The notes beneath the pieces were generated by a model, which worked only from the letters and a program-made list of their open reading frames with translations, searched no databases and had not been told where the DNA came from. DNA of 52,532 nt from contig CANKOY010000021.1 of NCBI GenBank assembly GCA_947484275.1, positions 1 to 52,532 of the forward strand, read 5' to 3'. The stretch comes from Planctomycetota bacterium. GTDB taxonomy: Bacteria; Planctomycetota; UBA1135; GCA-002686595. The translations under genes were made by a program, and so were the position numbers. Shown piece after piece: positions 18,601 through 26,641 of this stretch. The first letter of the stretch is position 1. Each line of letters starts with the position of its first letter.

Positions 18601-19151
18601 ACAAGAAGGTGATCGATCGCTACAAGGTCGAGGAAATCGAGAACGCAGCCGACGTCGTGATTTGGTGCTGCGACGAGCAACCCGGCTTCGAACCGCGCCG
18701 ACCGCAGGATCGCTCCTTCGTCGGCAACATCGTCCAGGCCATGGATTCCTACGCCAGTGGACGACTTGGCTCCGCGGCGCTGCGCATGGAGGATGCGGAT
18801 CGCCTGATCGCGATCGGCTCGGATCGCATGATGGCTGCGATTGCCCGCGCCCGCCACGATGTGCTGAAGCCGCACCTCAAGGCTGAGCACGTTGCGATCG
18901 GGTCGATCAACTCTCCGATGCAGTGCATGATGAAAGAGATCTGCGCCCAATGCTTGCAGCCGCACAAGGACCCCTTGACCGGCGAAACGAGTTGGGTGTT
19001 CTCCTGCTTCAACCAGGACCAGCCCCTCGACCGCGTCGACTTCCAGGCCCTCAACGAACGCCTCAAACAGAATTCCCTCTCCGAGAAGCTGACGATCCAG
19101 TGGATTCGCCACTGCCTCCCGGACCTGAAGCTTCAGCGCGCGATGATCTGA
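15681..19151 (+). CDS. Giant FAD/Fe-S pyridine-nucleotide oxidoreductase, GltD/NfnB-like plus PyrK/NfnA-like fusion
   Basis: 1156 residues; ATG 15681 (or the adjacent ATG 15684) is chosen because the upstream extension is Arg/Gly-rich shadow sequence. Order: an unusual helical N-terminal region (about 1-235); a cysteine cluster (NYCIWCHEQSKDSC, GCPLGEK, RICNDCMKSC; about 240-320) like the Fe-S ligands of the glutamate synthase small subunit; an FAD fold (VLVVGLGPAG near 380) and an NAD(P) fold (TLVIGGGLTAVDTATE near 556); an insertion with charged helices; then from about 833 a ferredoxin-reductase-like part (FEPGQFYRLQ, VLCGGGLGNAV) ending in C-x4-C-x2-C (CMMKEICAQC, near 1082) and a further Cys, as in PyrK/NfnA [2Fe-2S] sites. 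It probably moves electrons between NAD(P)H and a low-potential or sulfur acceptor. Cytoplasmic, apparently monocistronic. Confidence 0.85.
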   Translation: MMKLRFEIAFADLYSREGLARVDAAFLGFLRELDGALHGRLLAARAEPELLASKAESELLIALAPHVDDFVARLFAIEAEVQALSAQHDALAPLYSVKRLFVQRRAMVKVKAEQLVDFDAPKAERDLAKFFGGSFSEIGFATQITAWLKDEALHAEELDLAQRYASWAATTGAGKSRHKSGVLFRVPLKLDMEHLVPLATTSPDGFAVHSIPEHHLRRREGFALTDAGTDLVGALDQTNYCIWCHEQSKDSCSTGLKEKAPAQEFKKSVFGVQLAGCPLGEKISEFQQLKSRGQAVAALGVICVDNPMVAATGHRICNDCMKSCVYQKQEPVNIPQAETRTLKDVLELPYGFEIYSLFTRWNPFNLRRPTPRASTGKKVLVVGLGPAGFTVAHHLMNDGHAIVGIDGLKIEPLPEEISGMNARGERSTFEPIRNVHDVFEPLGTRVMAGFGGVAEYGITVRWDKNFLKLIRLLLERRSQFAMFGGARFGGTITLEDAWGLGFDHVAVCVGAGKPTVLEIPNGLARGVRAASDFLMALQLTGAAKPDSIANMQVRLPTLVIGGGLTAVDTATESLAYYVVQVEKFLTRYEILASEVGEDRVRKSWDDQEREIGEEYLAHARAIRKEREAAANAGREARIVELLQSWGGVTIAYRRNLTESPSYTLNHEEVEKALEEGIWFAEGLSPAAVDIDNYGAVRGMRFKHATGEKWLPAHTIFVAAGTQPNTVLAREDGEHFKLDGKYFAACDEDGVKASPQRSTSKPNTPNVLLSRRDDGRFVSFFGDVHPSFFGNVVKAMGSAKQGYPVLSRVLAKRAGESQETTQQFFARLADLLVATVDRVERLTPNIVEVVIRAPLAARKFEPGQFYRLQNFEALAPLAAGTRMQMEGLALTGAWVDKEKGLVSTIVLEMGGSSDLCAMLEKNEPVILMGPTGSPTEIEPNETVVLCGGGLGNAVLFSIGQAFRAAGSKVLYFAGYKKVIDRYKVEEIENAADVVIWCCDEQPGFEPRRPQDRSFVGNIVQAMDSYASGRLGSAALRMEDADRLIAIGSDRMMAAIARARHDVLKPHLKAEHVAIGSINSPMQCMMKEICAQCLQPHKDPLTGETSWVFSCFNQDQPLDRVDFQALNERLKQNSLSEKLTIQWIRHCLPDLKLQRAMI

Positions 19152-19414
19152 ATCTGGCCGGTAGATCGCCACACACCTTGGTAGCAGCGCGGCCCGATCC
19201 GTCCCACACGGCATCGGCACAGGGCCGCTGAGGGGGCGGTTAGGACACGAAATCGTCCAGTTCCCGCGTCCTTTCGATTCCGCTTTCTCGCCGACCACTG
19301 CCAGTCACATTCAATCGCGGTGCTTCCCCGGCCAGGGCAGGGGCGTGTCGGGGTGGCGCTGGAGCAGCACCCCCTCCATTCGCGCGCGGGGCCGGGAAAA
19401 GGACTGAGTCGGCT

Positions 19415-19681
19415 GTGGGTGGCGCCGGGTTTCAGCTCCGCCGGGAGGGGAACAAGCGACTCAACGTCTCGACCGGCTACAGGTGGACGATGCGCGCGGT
19501 TCGCGGCAGGCGCTTGGAGTCTGTGCGAACCGGTGGCTCCCAGTACACGTCGGCCGAGGCGAACTCGCTCAGGATCAAGAAGCTGAACGCGGACTAGCTG
19601 CGAAATGTGCCGAGCACCTTTCGGGACACGGAACGCTCACGCCGTACCGAGCAGATCATCCGCGAGGCGCGGCTCCACTAG
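19415..19681 (+). pseudogene. DUF1580-like (excisionase-type HTH) gene broken by an in-frame stop
   Basis: The frame reads NKRLNVSTGYRWTMRAVRGR and RLESVRTGGSQYTSAEA, which closely follows the planctomycete DUF1580 pattern (STvYRW..RGvrG.rLE..rvGG..yTS.EAL). These are short MerR/excisionase-like DNA-binding proteins. The frame meets TAG at 19595-19597, then continues in the same frame through ERSRRTEQIIREARLH, a typical tail, to TAG at 19679-19681. So it looks like one small gene with a premature stop. The start is uncertain; ATG 19415 is the first usable one. The surrounding ~1.1 kb has no other recognisable gene, as expected of a decayed mobile remnant. Confidence 0.55.
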
Positions 19682-20295
19682 ACCGAGCCCGACTCTGCCA
19701 GCGAAGGCGCTCCCCGGCTGCTATGCCCCATCCCGTACACAGCCTCCTCGCTTTAGGGGCAAACAAGCACACGGCCGATCCGTTCATCACGCGGACCGGC
19801 CGTGCATCGACCGAGTGTGCACCTACGCGCCTCGGTCTGTACCTACCGTCACCAAGACCCCACAACCGCCTGCTGGAGATGCTCCTCGCGGGCGTCACGA
19901 GGAAGTACACGACCACGCCACCAGGAACTGGATCGAGTTGATCGCGGGGCTCCGACCGACTAGTTCGTAGTGTTGGCGCAGGTGCTGGATCTCGGTGCGG
20001 CCGGGCCGATTCCGCCGTGAATGCGGAGCCACGAGGAATCCTGGTGCATCGGCGTCTGGGCCTTGGTCGCGGACCAGGTCGAAGGGACAGGTTGTGGAGC
20101 TTTTCGGTATCCCGCAGCCTCCCGCCGCAAGCTTGCGCGCAATGGCGTGTGATCGCGCGGACAACCCCTGATCAATGTTGCCAACGTTGATCCAAGCCTC
20201 GCTCGGCCCTCACACGCTGGATCGAACGTGTGCGGACCAGCGGTCGTTTCCGCGTCGGAGACGCCGCCCCCCCCGCAACTCCTAAGGAGCACTCC
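19682..20295. other. Intergenic region, probably decayed sequence
   Basis: About 600 bp between the DUF1580-like remnant and the PhoX-like gene. A 90-codon frame on the minus strand (19895-20164) shows no family I can recognise and has poor codon patterning. A clear SD (AAGGAG, 20284-20289) closes the region. No RNA gene is evident. Confidence 0.45.
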
Positions 20296-21840
20296 ATGCA
20301 CCCCATCCGCGCTCTGTTCGGATCACGCCCCGCGACCCTGGCCGTCGCGATCGGCGCGACCACCCTGCTCGCCTCCGCCGCCTACGTCGCCTCCGGCTTC
20401 CTCACCACGATTCCGCCCTACGCTGTGTCCATCGCGAACGAGTACGAGACCGTTCCGCTGTGGAGCGTAGCCGACCGCGTTCCGCGCACCGGCAAAACCG
20501 GCGAGGAGTACCAGATGATCGGTATTCCCGACGGCCTCGGCGCGCACCGCAACCTCGACGGCACGATCACGGTGTATATGAGCCACGAGCTGACCAACAC
20601 GCGCCTCTCCGCGCCGCGCATCGGCCAGCCGCGAAACCGCGGAGCCTTCGTGACCAAGGCGATCCTCGGGCACGACGGCAGCGTGCTCTCCGCCGACCGC
20701 GCCTACGACACCGTGTTCATCAACGACACGCTCGTGGGCCCCGCTGCCGAAGAGACCAACACGACTCCGGGCTTCGGACGCTTCTGCTCGGGCTCGCTCG
20801 CCGGCTCCGCCGAAGGTTTCGACCGCCCGATCTACTTCGCCAACGAGGAAAGCGGCGCGCCCAACGTGTTCGACGGCCTCGGCGGACTCGCGGTCGCGAT
20901 CTTCGACGGCGAGGCCCATGGGCTGACCGACCTCGGTCGCTTCCCCTGGGAAAATGCGCTGGTCCAGCCGAACTTCGGCCAGCGCACCGTGATCTTCGGC
21001 ATGGAGGACGGCCCCTCGAGCCAAAATCCGGCGGACGTCAACAGCCAGCTCTACCTGTACGTTGGCACCAAGGACTACTCCTCAGGCGCGACGGTGCTCG
21101 AGCGCAACGGCCTCGTCGGCGGAACGCTCTACGTGTTCCGCGCCCTCAACGCCGCGAAGAACAGTGAAGCTGGGTTCCAGAACGGCTCGATCTTCGGCGA
21201 GTGGGTCGCGATTCCGAACGCGGGCACGCTTACGGAATCCGAACTCGAGGCCGCGAGCGATGCCGCCGGCGCGATGGTCTTCGCGCGCCCCGAGGACGGC
21301 GCCTTCAATCCGCGCAATAGGCACAACTACTTCTTCGTGACCACCGGCGGTGCTGCTGGCGCGAACGTGCTCGGGCGCCTTTATTCGATGAACTTGAACT
21401 GGATTGATCCGACGGGCGTCGCGCGCCTCTCGGTCGTATACAACGCCGACCAGATCGTCGCCGCGGGCGGCGACATCGCCATCAGCCCCGACAACATCGG
21501 CTGCAGCTTGGGCTACTTGATGGTCCAGGAGGACGGCACCACCGAGTCGCGCGCCGTGATGGCCGCGAAGGGGCGCGACGGCTCCGTTTGGCGCCTGCGC
21601 CTCACCGGCCTCTCGGGTGCGAGCGTCGCCCAGGCGAAGCGCATCGTCGAGCTCGATCCCCCGGGCCGTGACGGAGTCGTCGTCGGTCCCGGTGTATGGG
21701 AGACGAGCGGGATCATCGACGCCACATGGCTGTTCGGGCTCGATTCCTGGTTGTTCGACGCGCAAGCGCACGGGCCGACCACCGCCCCGGCGCCGGACAC
21801 GGTCGAGGACGGCCAACTCCTGCTCCTGAGGCGCCGGTAG
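20296..21840 (+). CDS. PhoX-like (DUF839) secreted phosphatase family protein
   Basis: 514 residues from ATG 20296, 6 nt after the SD AAGGAG. The N-terminus is a signal peptide or anchor (RPATLAVAIGATTLLASAAY). The family pattern is seen in IPDGLGAHRNLDGTITVYMS followed by HELTNTR (PhoX: GDG.ITVymnHEl), then FCSGSLAGSAEGF, PIYFANEESG, FGMEDGPSSQNPADVNSQLY and VYVGTKD-like blade repeats. PhoX enzymes are calcium/iron-dependent alkaline phosphatases with a propeller fold; the conserved Glu of NHE and of the EEsG-like segment is present. Phosphate release from organophosphates outside the cytoplasm is a reasonable expectation, but some DUF839 members have other or no known activity. There is no Pho-box or phosphate transporter nearby. 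Confidence 0.8.
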   Translation: MHPIRALFGSRPATLAVAIGATTLLASAAYVASGFLTTIPPYAVSIANEYETVPLWSVADRVPRTGKTGEEYQMIGIPDGLGAHRNLDGTITVYMSHELTNTRLSAPRIGQPRNRGAFVTKAILGHDGSVLSADRAYDTVFINDTLVGPAAEETNTTPGFGRFCSGSLAGSAEGFDRPIYFANEESGAPNVFDGLGGLAVAIFDGEAHGLTDLGRFPWENALVQPNFGQRTVIFGMEDGPSSQNPADVNSQLYLYVGTKDYSSGATVLERNGLVGGTLYVFRALNAAKNSEAGFQNGSIFGEWVAIPNAGTLTESELEAASDAAGAMVFARPEDGAFNPRNRHNYFFVTTGGAAGANVLGRLYSMNLNWIDPTGVARLSVVYNADQIVAAGGDIAISPDNIGCSLGYLMVQEDGTTESRAVMAAKGRDGSVWRLRLTGLSGASVAQAKRIVELDPPGRDGVVVGPGVWETSGIIDATWLFGLDSWLFDAQAHGPTTAPAPDTVEDGQLLLLRRR

Positions 21841-22119
<279 letters not shown>

Positions 22120-22235
22120 TAGGTGATTCCGAGAAGTTGGTTACCTGAACCACTTTTCACGGCTACCTCTACCATAGTCCCCTGCCCCGCCTCTCCCGGC
22201 GAGGTTGACTCCGTCCTGATGGGAATTGGTCGCCC

Positions 22236-23222
22236 ATGAATCAACTCAGCAGCCTGGCACAGCTCTCAGCGTCTTGGCGCAGTTTCGCGGCTCCGCGCTC
22301 TGCGGCGCGTTTGTTCGTCGCTGTCGCCGCCTTCGGCGTCCCCATTACCTTGGCGTTGTCTGTGACGAGTTCCCTTGGCGCCGCGCCCCAGGGCCGCGCA
22401 GCATTTGTCCAGGATGGAGAGAACTTCGCGCCCGTGGACTCCGATGGTGATGGACTCGATGACGCGTTGGAGTCCGGACAAGCCACAGCGTTCGATCGCG
22501 TCGATAGCGACGGCGACGGCTGGAACGACGCCGAGGAACTTGCGCGCGGCAGCCATGCGGCGGTTTTCAGCTCACAACCAGGGCCCGGTAGATGCTCGGT
22601 CGGCGTGCGCGCCTATCTGCGCGACGGGAAATTGCACGCTACCTTCGCAACCTACATCGCCAGCGGCTCGATGGACTCGGCTCGGCTTGACATCGGAATT
22701 TACGCATTTGGCCGCATGATTACGCTGCCGCCGGCGACCTACATGCATCGCATGACGCTCACGACAGTGCCGACGAAGCAGCCCGGCGGACTCATGCTGG
22801 TCAGCGACTTCGTGCTGCCGCAGGTGGCGTTGCTCCACGCGGGTTCGATGTCCGTGTACGGGACCTTGCGCATTGGCGGAGTTGCGACCTCTGCGGCATC
22901 GACCAACCTCGTGATGCGCGGCCAGACGGCCTGTGAGTTGGTGCAAACCAGTCAGATTTCTCCTGCCGCGGCCGAGCAGATCGGGCCCGGCATTATCTAC
23001 CGCCCCCTGGGTGGAGCCACCGCGCCGATTACCTGGTCTTCCGGGGAAATCTGCGTCCAACGCATGAACTCGGTCGGCACGCGGGGAGCCGTGGTCACCC
23101 AGGAAGTGACAGCGGCAAGCTGCATCTCCGGCTGGGACGGATTCTGCGATGGCGGCTCCTGCTCCTCCTCGGTCGGCACGACCGTGGACCTCGTGGATCC
23201 GATGGCCCTGGTCGGAGGTTGA
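22236..23222 (+). CDS. Secreted protein with calcium-binding type-3-like repeats
   Basis: 328 residues. A long signal peptide or anchor (RLFVAVAAFGVPITLALSVT) leads to two aspartate-rich loops, DSDGDGLDDALE and DSDGDGWNDAEE, of the thrombospondin type-3/EF-hand-like kind that bind calcium outside the cell. The rest, about 200 residues with cysteines (CSVGVRAYL, CELVQ, CVQRMNS, CISGWDGFCDGGSCSSS), forms no family I know. A C-terminal cluster of four Cys suggests a disulphide-rich knot. It is followed by an ECF sigma/anti-sigma operon with a 271-bp gap, so it is probably transcribed separately. A short GC-rich hairpin (ACCCC-GAGGC-GGGGT) lies directly after the stop codon. Confidence 0.75.
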   Translation: MNQLSSLAQLSASWRSFAAPRSAARLFVAVAAFGVPITLALSVTSSLGAAPQGRAAFVQDGENFAPVDSDGDGLDDALESGQATAFDRVDSDGDGWNDAEELARGSHAAVFSSQPGPGRCSVGVRAYLRDGKLHATFATYIASGSMDSARLDIGIYAFGRMITLPPATYMHRMTLTTVPTKQPGGLMLVSDFVLPQVALLHAGSMSVYGTLRIGGVATSAASTNLVMRGQTACELVQTSQISPAAAEQIGPGIIYRPLGGATAPITWSSGEICVQRMNSVGTRGAVVTQEVTAASCISGWDGFCDGGSCSSSVGTTVDLVDPMALVGG

Positions 23223-23493
23223 ACCCCGAGGCGGGGGTCAGCACGCCCCTCTCGGACCGGGCCGGATCAGAGCGGCCGCGCCTGAGCGGATTCCGTGAAC
23301 TGGGAGTTCCCCCATTGGCCCTTTGGGCGGCAGTCGAAGGACCCTGGCGCAGGTCGTACCGCCCTGAGAGGATTCACTGGCAGGCTCTTTCGTGTAAAGA
23401 GGCGCTCCTAGCGGAACCGGCGCACCCGGAAGTCCGTCCTAAGTCGGTACAGGGCCTGCCCTCGCGGTCCCTCCGCATCCACGCCAGATTCCC

Positions 23494-24144
23494 ATGACCC
23501 CCGACGCAGACGTAGCACTGGTCAAGGCCTGCCAGGCGGCCCTGTCCAGCGAGGGGCAGCAGGGGCTCGAGGGCCCTTTCCGGGAGCTCTACGAGCTGTA
23601 CAAGGACCGCGTCTACAACGTCTGCTTCCGCATCTGCGGCAACGGTGCCGACGCCCTGGACGCGAGTCAGGAGACCTTCGGGATCCTGTTCCGAAAACTG
23701 CCGGACTTCCGCTTCCAGTCGAGGTTTTCGAGCTGGGTCTATCGCATCGCAGTCAACGCCAGCATCGACCTGCGCCGGCGTTCGCGGCGATTGAACTCCA
23801 TCGACGGGCTGCTCCAGGACGGCAGCGGCCAAGACCTCGATGGCATGAGCGTCGCTCGCGAGCTCACTGACGAGCGCGCGGAACAGCCCGTTCAAGCCAT
23901 GACTCGCCACGAGCTGGAGCAGCAGATCCAGGCCGCGATCGACCGACTTTCGCCCAAATTGCGGGCAATCACCGTCCTGCGCTACATCGAGGCGCTTTCG
24001 TACGAGGACATTTCCGAGTCCCTCCAGATTTCGCTGGGGACCGTCAAGTCGCGCCTGGCCCGCGCGCACGATTCACTGGACCGCGAGTTGACTCCGATTC
24101 TCGATCGCTACCACCTTGGCGAGGGCCAGTGGAGGGCCAAATGA
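23494..24144 (+). CDS. ECF sigma factor (RpoE-like), first gene of a coupled operon
   Basis: 216 residues. Region 2: LYELYKDRVYNVCFRICGN, DALDASQETFGILFRKLPDF, FSSWVYRIAVNASIDLRRR. A linker of about 50 residues follows, then region 4: AIDRLSPKLRAITVLRYIEA and YEDISESLQISLGTVKSRLA, a standard HTH for -35 recognition. Its TGA overlaps the ATG of the next gene by 4 bp (ATGA), and that gene is coupled in the same way to an RseB-like lipoprotein gene. The arrangement is that of rpoE-rseA-rseB, so this factor probably responds to envelope stress. The 271 bp upstream contain no operator I can name with confidence. Confidence 0.92.
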   Translation: MTPDADVALVKACQAALSSEGQQGLEGPFRELYELYKDRVYNVCFRICGNGADALDASQETFGILFRKLPDFRFQSRFSSWVYRIAVNASIDLRRRSRRLNSIDGLLQDGSGQDLDGMSVARELTDERAEQPVQAMTRHELEQQIQAAIDRLSPKLRAITVLRYIEALSYEDISESLQISLGTVKSRLARAHDSLDRELTPILDRYHLGEGQWRAK

Positions 24145-24881
24145 GCGCCGGCGATCCTCGACCCAGTGCCTGCCAGGCCGCGCGCCAGGCGCTGCTCGGT
24201 GCCTTGGACCCCACGGGCCACCCGGTTGCCCAGTCGCCGTCGTTTCACTGCGCAGCCTGCGAAGCCTGGTTCCAGCGCGCCCAGGTCCACGGGCGGGCAT
24301 TGAGTTCGATGCCTCGACTGGCGGCCGAGCACGGCTCCCTCGACGGGCGTGTGGTCGCTGAATTGAATGCCGGTTGTCGCCAGGAGCGCGCCTCCGCCGC
24401 CCTGCGGTCCCTGGCGCGGCGGACTGCGCCCTCCGAGCTCGACATCCGCGCCGCCGACCTTTTCGGTCGCATGGATCGTTCCGCCCCTTCCGAATTGGAC
24501 GGGCGTGTCGCCGGCGAGCTCCGCGGCGTCCCCAACGAGCGCGTCCAGCGCCAATTGGCGGCCCTGGAACGCCTCTCGCCACCCGCCGAACTCGACGCCC
24601 GGGTCGCCACGATCCTCGCGCGCCCGGTCCGCTCCATGGTCCGCGCCCCCGGCCGTTGGCTGGCGCTCGCCGCTTCGCTTCTGGCCGTGATCGGCGTGGC
24701 CTCCCTCGCCTGGCAGGGGGGCATGGGCGGCGGTCGGCCCTACGAGTTCAAAGTGGTTCGCAGCGACTCCACCGACAGCCTGGACCCCCTGTCCCGCAGC
24801 CTGCTCTCCGGAGCCTCCGGCGGCTTCTTCGATCTCCCCGAATCCACGACCCGCATCGACGACGGAAGGGGGCAGCGATGA
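24141..24881 (+). CDS. Membrane anti-sigma factor-like protein (RseA role)
   Basis: 246 residues, start fixed by the ATGA overlap. The N-terminal part carries His36, Cys37 and Cys40 (SFHCAACEAWF), a shortened version of the zinc anti-sigma H-x3-C-x2-C motif. A segment of 20-30-residue repeats follows with the core (S/P)ELDxRVAxxL (APSELDIRAADL, APSELDGRVAGEL, PPAELDARVATIL, and a weaker LDGRVVAEL). One membrane helix (RWLALAASLLAVIGVASLAW, about 172-191) precedes a short extracytoplasmic tail of about 55 residues. It should hold the upstream sigma factor at the membrane. The tail would be the part sensed by proteases or by the RseB-like partner, by analogy with E. coli. The family identity rests on layout and motif, not on overall similarity. 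Confidence 0.75.
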   Translation: MSAGDPRPSACQAARQALLGALDPTGHPVAQSPSFHCAACEAWFQRAQVHGRALSSMPRLAAEHGSLDGRVVAELNAGCRQERASAALRSLARRTAPSELDIRAADLFGRMDRSAPSELDGRVAGELRGVPNERVQRQLAALERLSPPAELDARVATILARPVRSMVRAPGRWLALAASLLAVIGVASLAWQGGMGGGRPYEFKVVRSDSTDSLDPLSRSLLSGASGGFFDLPESTTRIDDGRGQR

Positions 24882-25927
24882 AATTCAGAGCGCTCCTTTT
24901 CCTGGCCCTCGGCGCACTGGCGGCCAGCTGCGATGGATGGGAAGTGTCCTCTGAGAACCAGAAGGGCGCGGGCGGCGGGGGCACCATCGAGGCACAGGCG
25001 CTCGGCGGCCCCCAGGGTCCCCAAACGCTTCTGCAGCGGATCGGAAACGCGCGGCAGGTGACCCTGTTCCAGGGCGTGCGCCGGGTCGAGATCTTTTTCG
25101 GCGAGGGCGCGACCCAGCGCCACGTGATCTCGCGCGAGAAGGTCTCCGCCGACGGAAACGGTGCCTTCGCGATCGAGTTGTTGGACACGATCCAGCCGCC
25201 GATGAACGCCAATCAACAGTCTCTGGCGCGTTCGCTGCACTCCCTGCGCCAGGGCATGAGCTGGCGCTATCGCGACTTTTCGATCAACGCACAGGGGCTG
25301 TTCCTGCAGAACTACCGCGCCGCGGACACGGGAGTCACGGCGACGATCGCCGGTCGCACCACGATTGAACTTCAGATCGAGCGCCTGGATGGGTCGGGTT
25401 CGATCTACTCGGTGATGGTCGACGGGCTCACGGGCCTCGTACTCAAGTCGCGCGAAACCTCGCCGGAGGGCGCGCTGATTTCCGAGATGACCTACGAGTC
25501 CCTGGACTTGGCTCCCGACCTCTCGGGCGTCGCCTGGCATCAGTCCGTGAACAACGAGCAGGCATTGCCGAGCTTTGGTCGCCTGGAGAGCACGGTCGGA
25601 TTCGAGTTCAAGGCGCCGCGCACATTGCCGGCCGGGTTTCAGTTGGTCGAGCGCTCCAGCGTGCTCGACCCCCAGGACCGAAGCACCTGGGTGAAGGCCA
25701 CTTACTCCGACGGTGTCGAAAGCCTGTTCTTCCTCCACGGCGGGCCGATCGTGGCCGACAACGGGATCAAATCCGGCGCACCCCTGATCGGAGGCGACCT
25801 GGTGGAAGTGACCGCCGCTGTGCCCTGGACGATCGCCCGGGGGAACCTGCGCGCCCAGCGCGTGATGGCGCTCGGCAAGGTTGGCGAGGTGGAACTCCTC
25901 GGGATGCTGCGCTCCGCCATGGAGTGA
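24878..25927 (+). CDS. RseB/MucB-like lipoprotein
   Basis: 349 residues from ATG 24878, which overlaps the anti-sigma stop (ATGA); a longer in-frame ORF extends back through the anti-sigma gene but lacks the signal. The N-terminus MKFRALLFLALGALAASC is a plausible lipoprotein signal, although the residue at -3 is Ala. A LolA-like half (residues about 40-210: QRIGNARQVTLFQGVRRVEI, SVMVDGLTGLVLKSRE) is followed by a C-terminal domain with the RseB hallmark: LPAGFQLVERSS and then KATYSDGVESLFFLHG (RseB: lPkGF...YSDGLa.fSvFve). RseB binds the periplasmic tail of RseA and senses lipopolysaccharide or lipoprotein stress. A lipid-anchored version in a planctomycete-type genome is notable. Confidence 0.72.
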   Translation: MKFRALLFLALGALAASCDGWEVSSENQKGAGGGGTIEAQALGGPQGPQTLLQRIGNARQVTLFQGVRRVEIFFGEGATQRHVISREKVSADGNGAFAIELLDTIQPPMNANQQSLARSLHSLRQGMSWRYRDFSINAQGLFLQNYRAADTGVTATIAGRTTIELQIERLDGSGSIYSVMVDGLTGLVLKSRETSPEGALISEMTYESLDLAPDLSGVAWHQSVNNEQALPSFGRLESTVGFEFKAPRTLPAGFQLVERSSVLDPQDRSTWVKATYSDGVESLFFLHGGPIVADNGIKSGAPLIGGDLVEVTAAVPWTIARGNLRAQRVMALGKVGEVELLGMLRSAME

Positions 25928-26051
25928 GGGCAATTCCCGCCCTTGGCGCCCCAAAAAAGGCCCTGGTAGCTAGGCGCACGGGGCCCGAGGGCGGGGTAGG
26001 TTTCCTTGGGTGACCTGCGGCGTAATGCCCGTGCACCGCCCAGGAGACCCC

Positions 26052-26525
26052 ATGACACCCGATTCCGACGGCCAGCCCTTCTCTGAGTCCCACTTGAACT
26101 CTCCCGAGTATCGCGAGCGCTTGATGCGCAAGCTCCACACCTTGATCGCGGTGCTTGAAGTCGCCGGGGCCAAGGTGCGCAAGTCCATGGACATCACCGG
26201 AGCGGACGTCGAAAAACTCTCCCGCATTCGCAAGAACCTCCAGGACACCCTGGATGTCTGTTTGCGCGCCCGCACGGCCCTGGAGCAGCGCGGCCAGCTC
26301 ACCGGAGCCCTGGCGGACGACCTGTCGAAGGTCAGCCCCGACCTGGCTCAATCGGCGCGCGCCCTGCACGAGGCCGGCGCCCTCGCGAAGCCCAAGCTCG
26401 CGGTCCGCAGCAAGGACTGGGCCTCCGCGGCCGAGGCCGAGCGCATTGCCAAGCAGCCGCGCATCCAGCCCGAGGACGTCTGGGCCTGCGACTACGAGCT
26501 GCTTTCGCGCCAACTGCAGTTCTAA
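26052..26525 (+). CDS. Conserved-looking small helical cytoplasmic protein, function unknown
   Basis: 157 residues from ATG 26052, 5 nt after AGGAG; an upstream ATG at 26010 has no SD. There is no signal or membrane segment. The sequence is mostly helix-forming with heptad-like spacing (KLHTLIAVLEVAGAKVRKSM, VEKLSRIRKNLQDTLDVCLR) and ends VWACDYELLSRQLQF. I do not recognise the family. It stands alone between the RseB-like gene and the PVC haem protein. Confidence 0.7.
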   Translation: MTPDSDGQPFSESHLNSPEYRERLMRKLHTLIAVLEVAGAKVRKSMDITGADVEKLSRIRKNLQDTLDVCLRARTALEQRGQLTGALADDLSKVSPDLAQSARALHEAGALAKPKLAVRSKDWASAAEAERIAKQPRIQPEDVWACDYELLSRQLQF

Positions 26526-26543
26526 GGTCCGCGAGAATTCGCC

Positions 26544-26571
26544 CGTTCCCGGCGCGCGGTTGAAGGGAACG
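26544..26571 (+). terminator. Possible hairpin after the helical protein gene
   Basis: CGTTCCC, a 14-nt GC-rich loop that may pair further, and GGGAACG, starting 19 nt after the stop. No T-run. Confidence 0.35.
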
Positions 26572-26641
26572 CGCACTTGTTGAATGGCGGTTGCGGCGGG
26601 CCAAAGTGCCCCGGCGCCGTACTTCGCTATCCTCGCAAGCG

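Noticed and set aside
20000..20164. Minus-strand open frame with HAIARKLAAGGCGIPKSS as a possible transposase fragment
   Set aside because: No family motif could be confirmed by eye and the frame overlaps other weak frames.
23223..23493. Sigma-E-like autoregulatory promoter before the ECF operon
   Set aside because: GAACT-type sequences are present (near 23297), but no well-spaced -10 partner was found.
24374..24877. Longer N-terminus for the RseB-like protein
   Set aside because: This stretch is the anti-sigma gene read in another frame; the signal sequence begins at ATG 24878.
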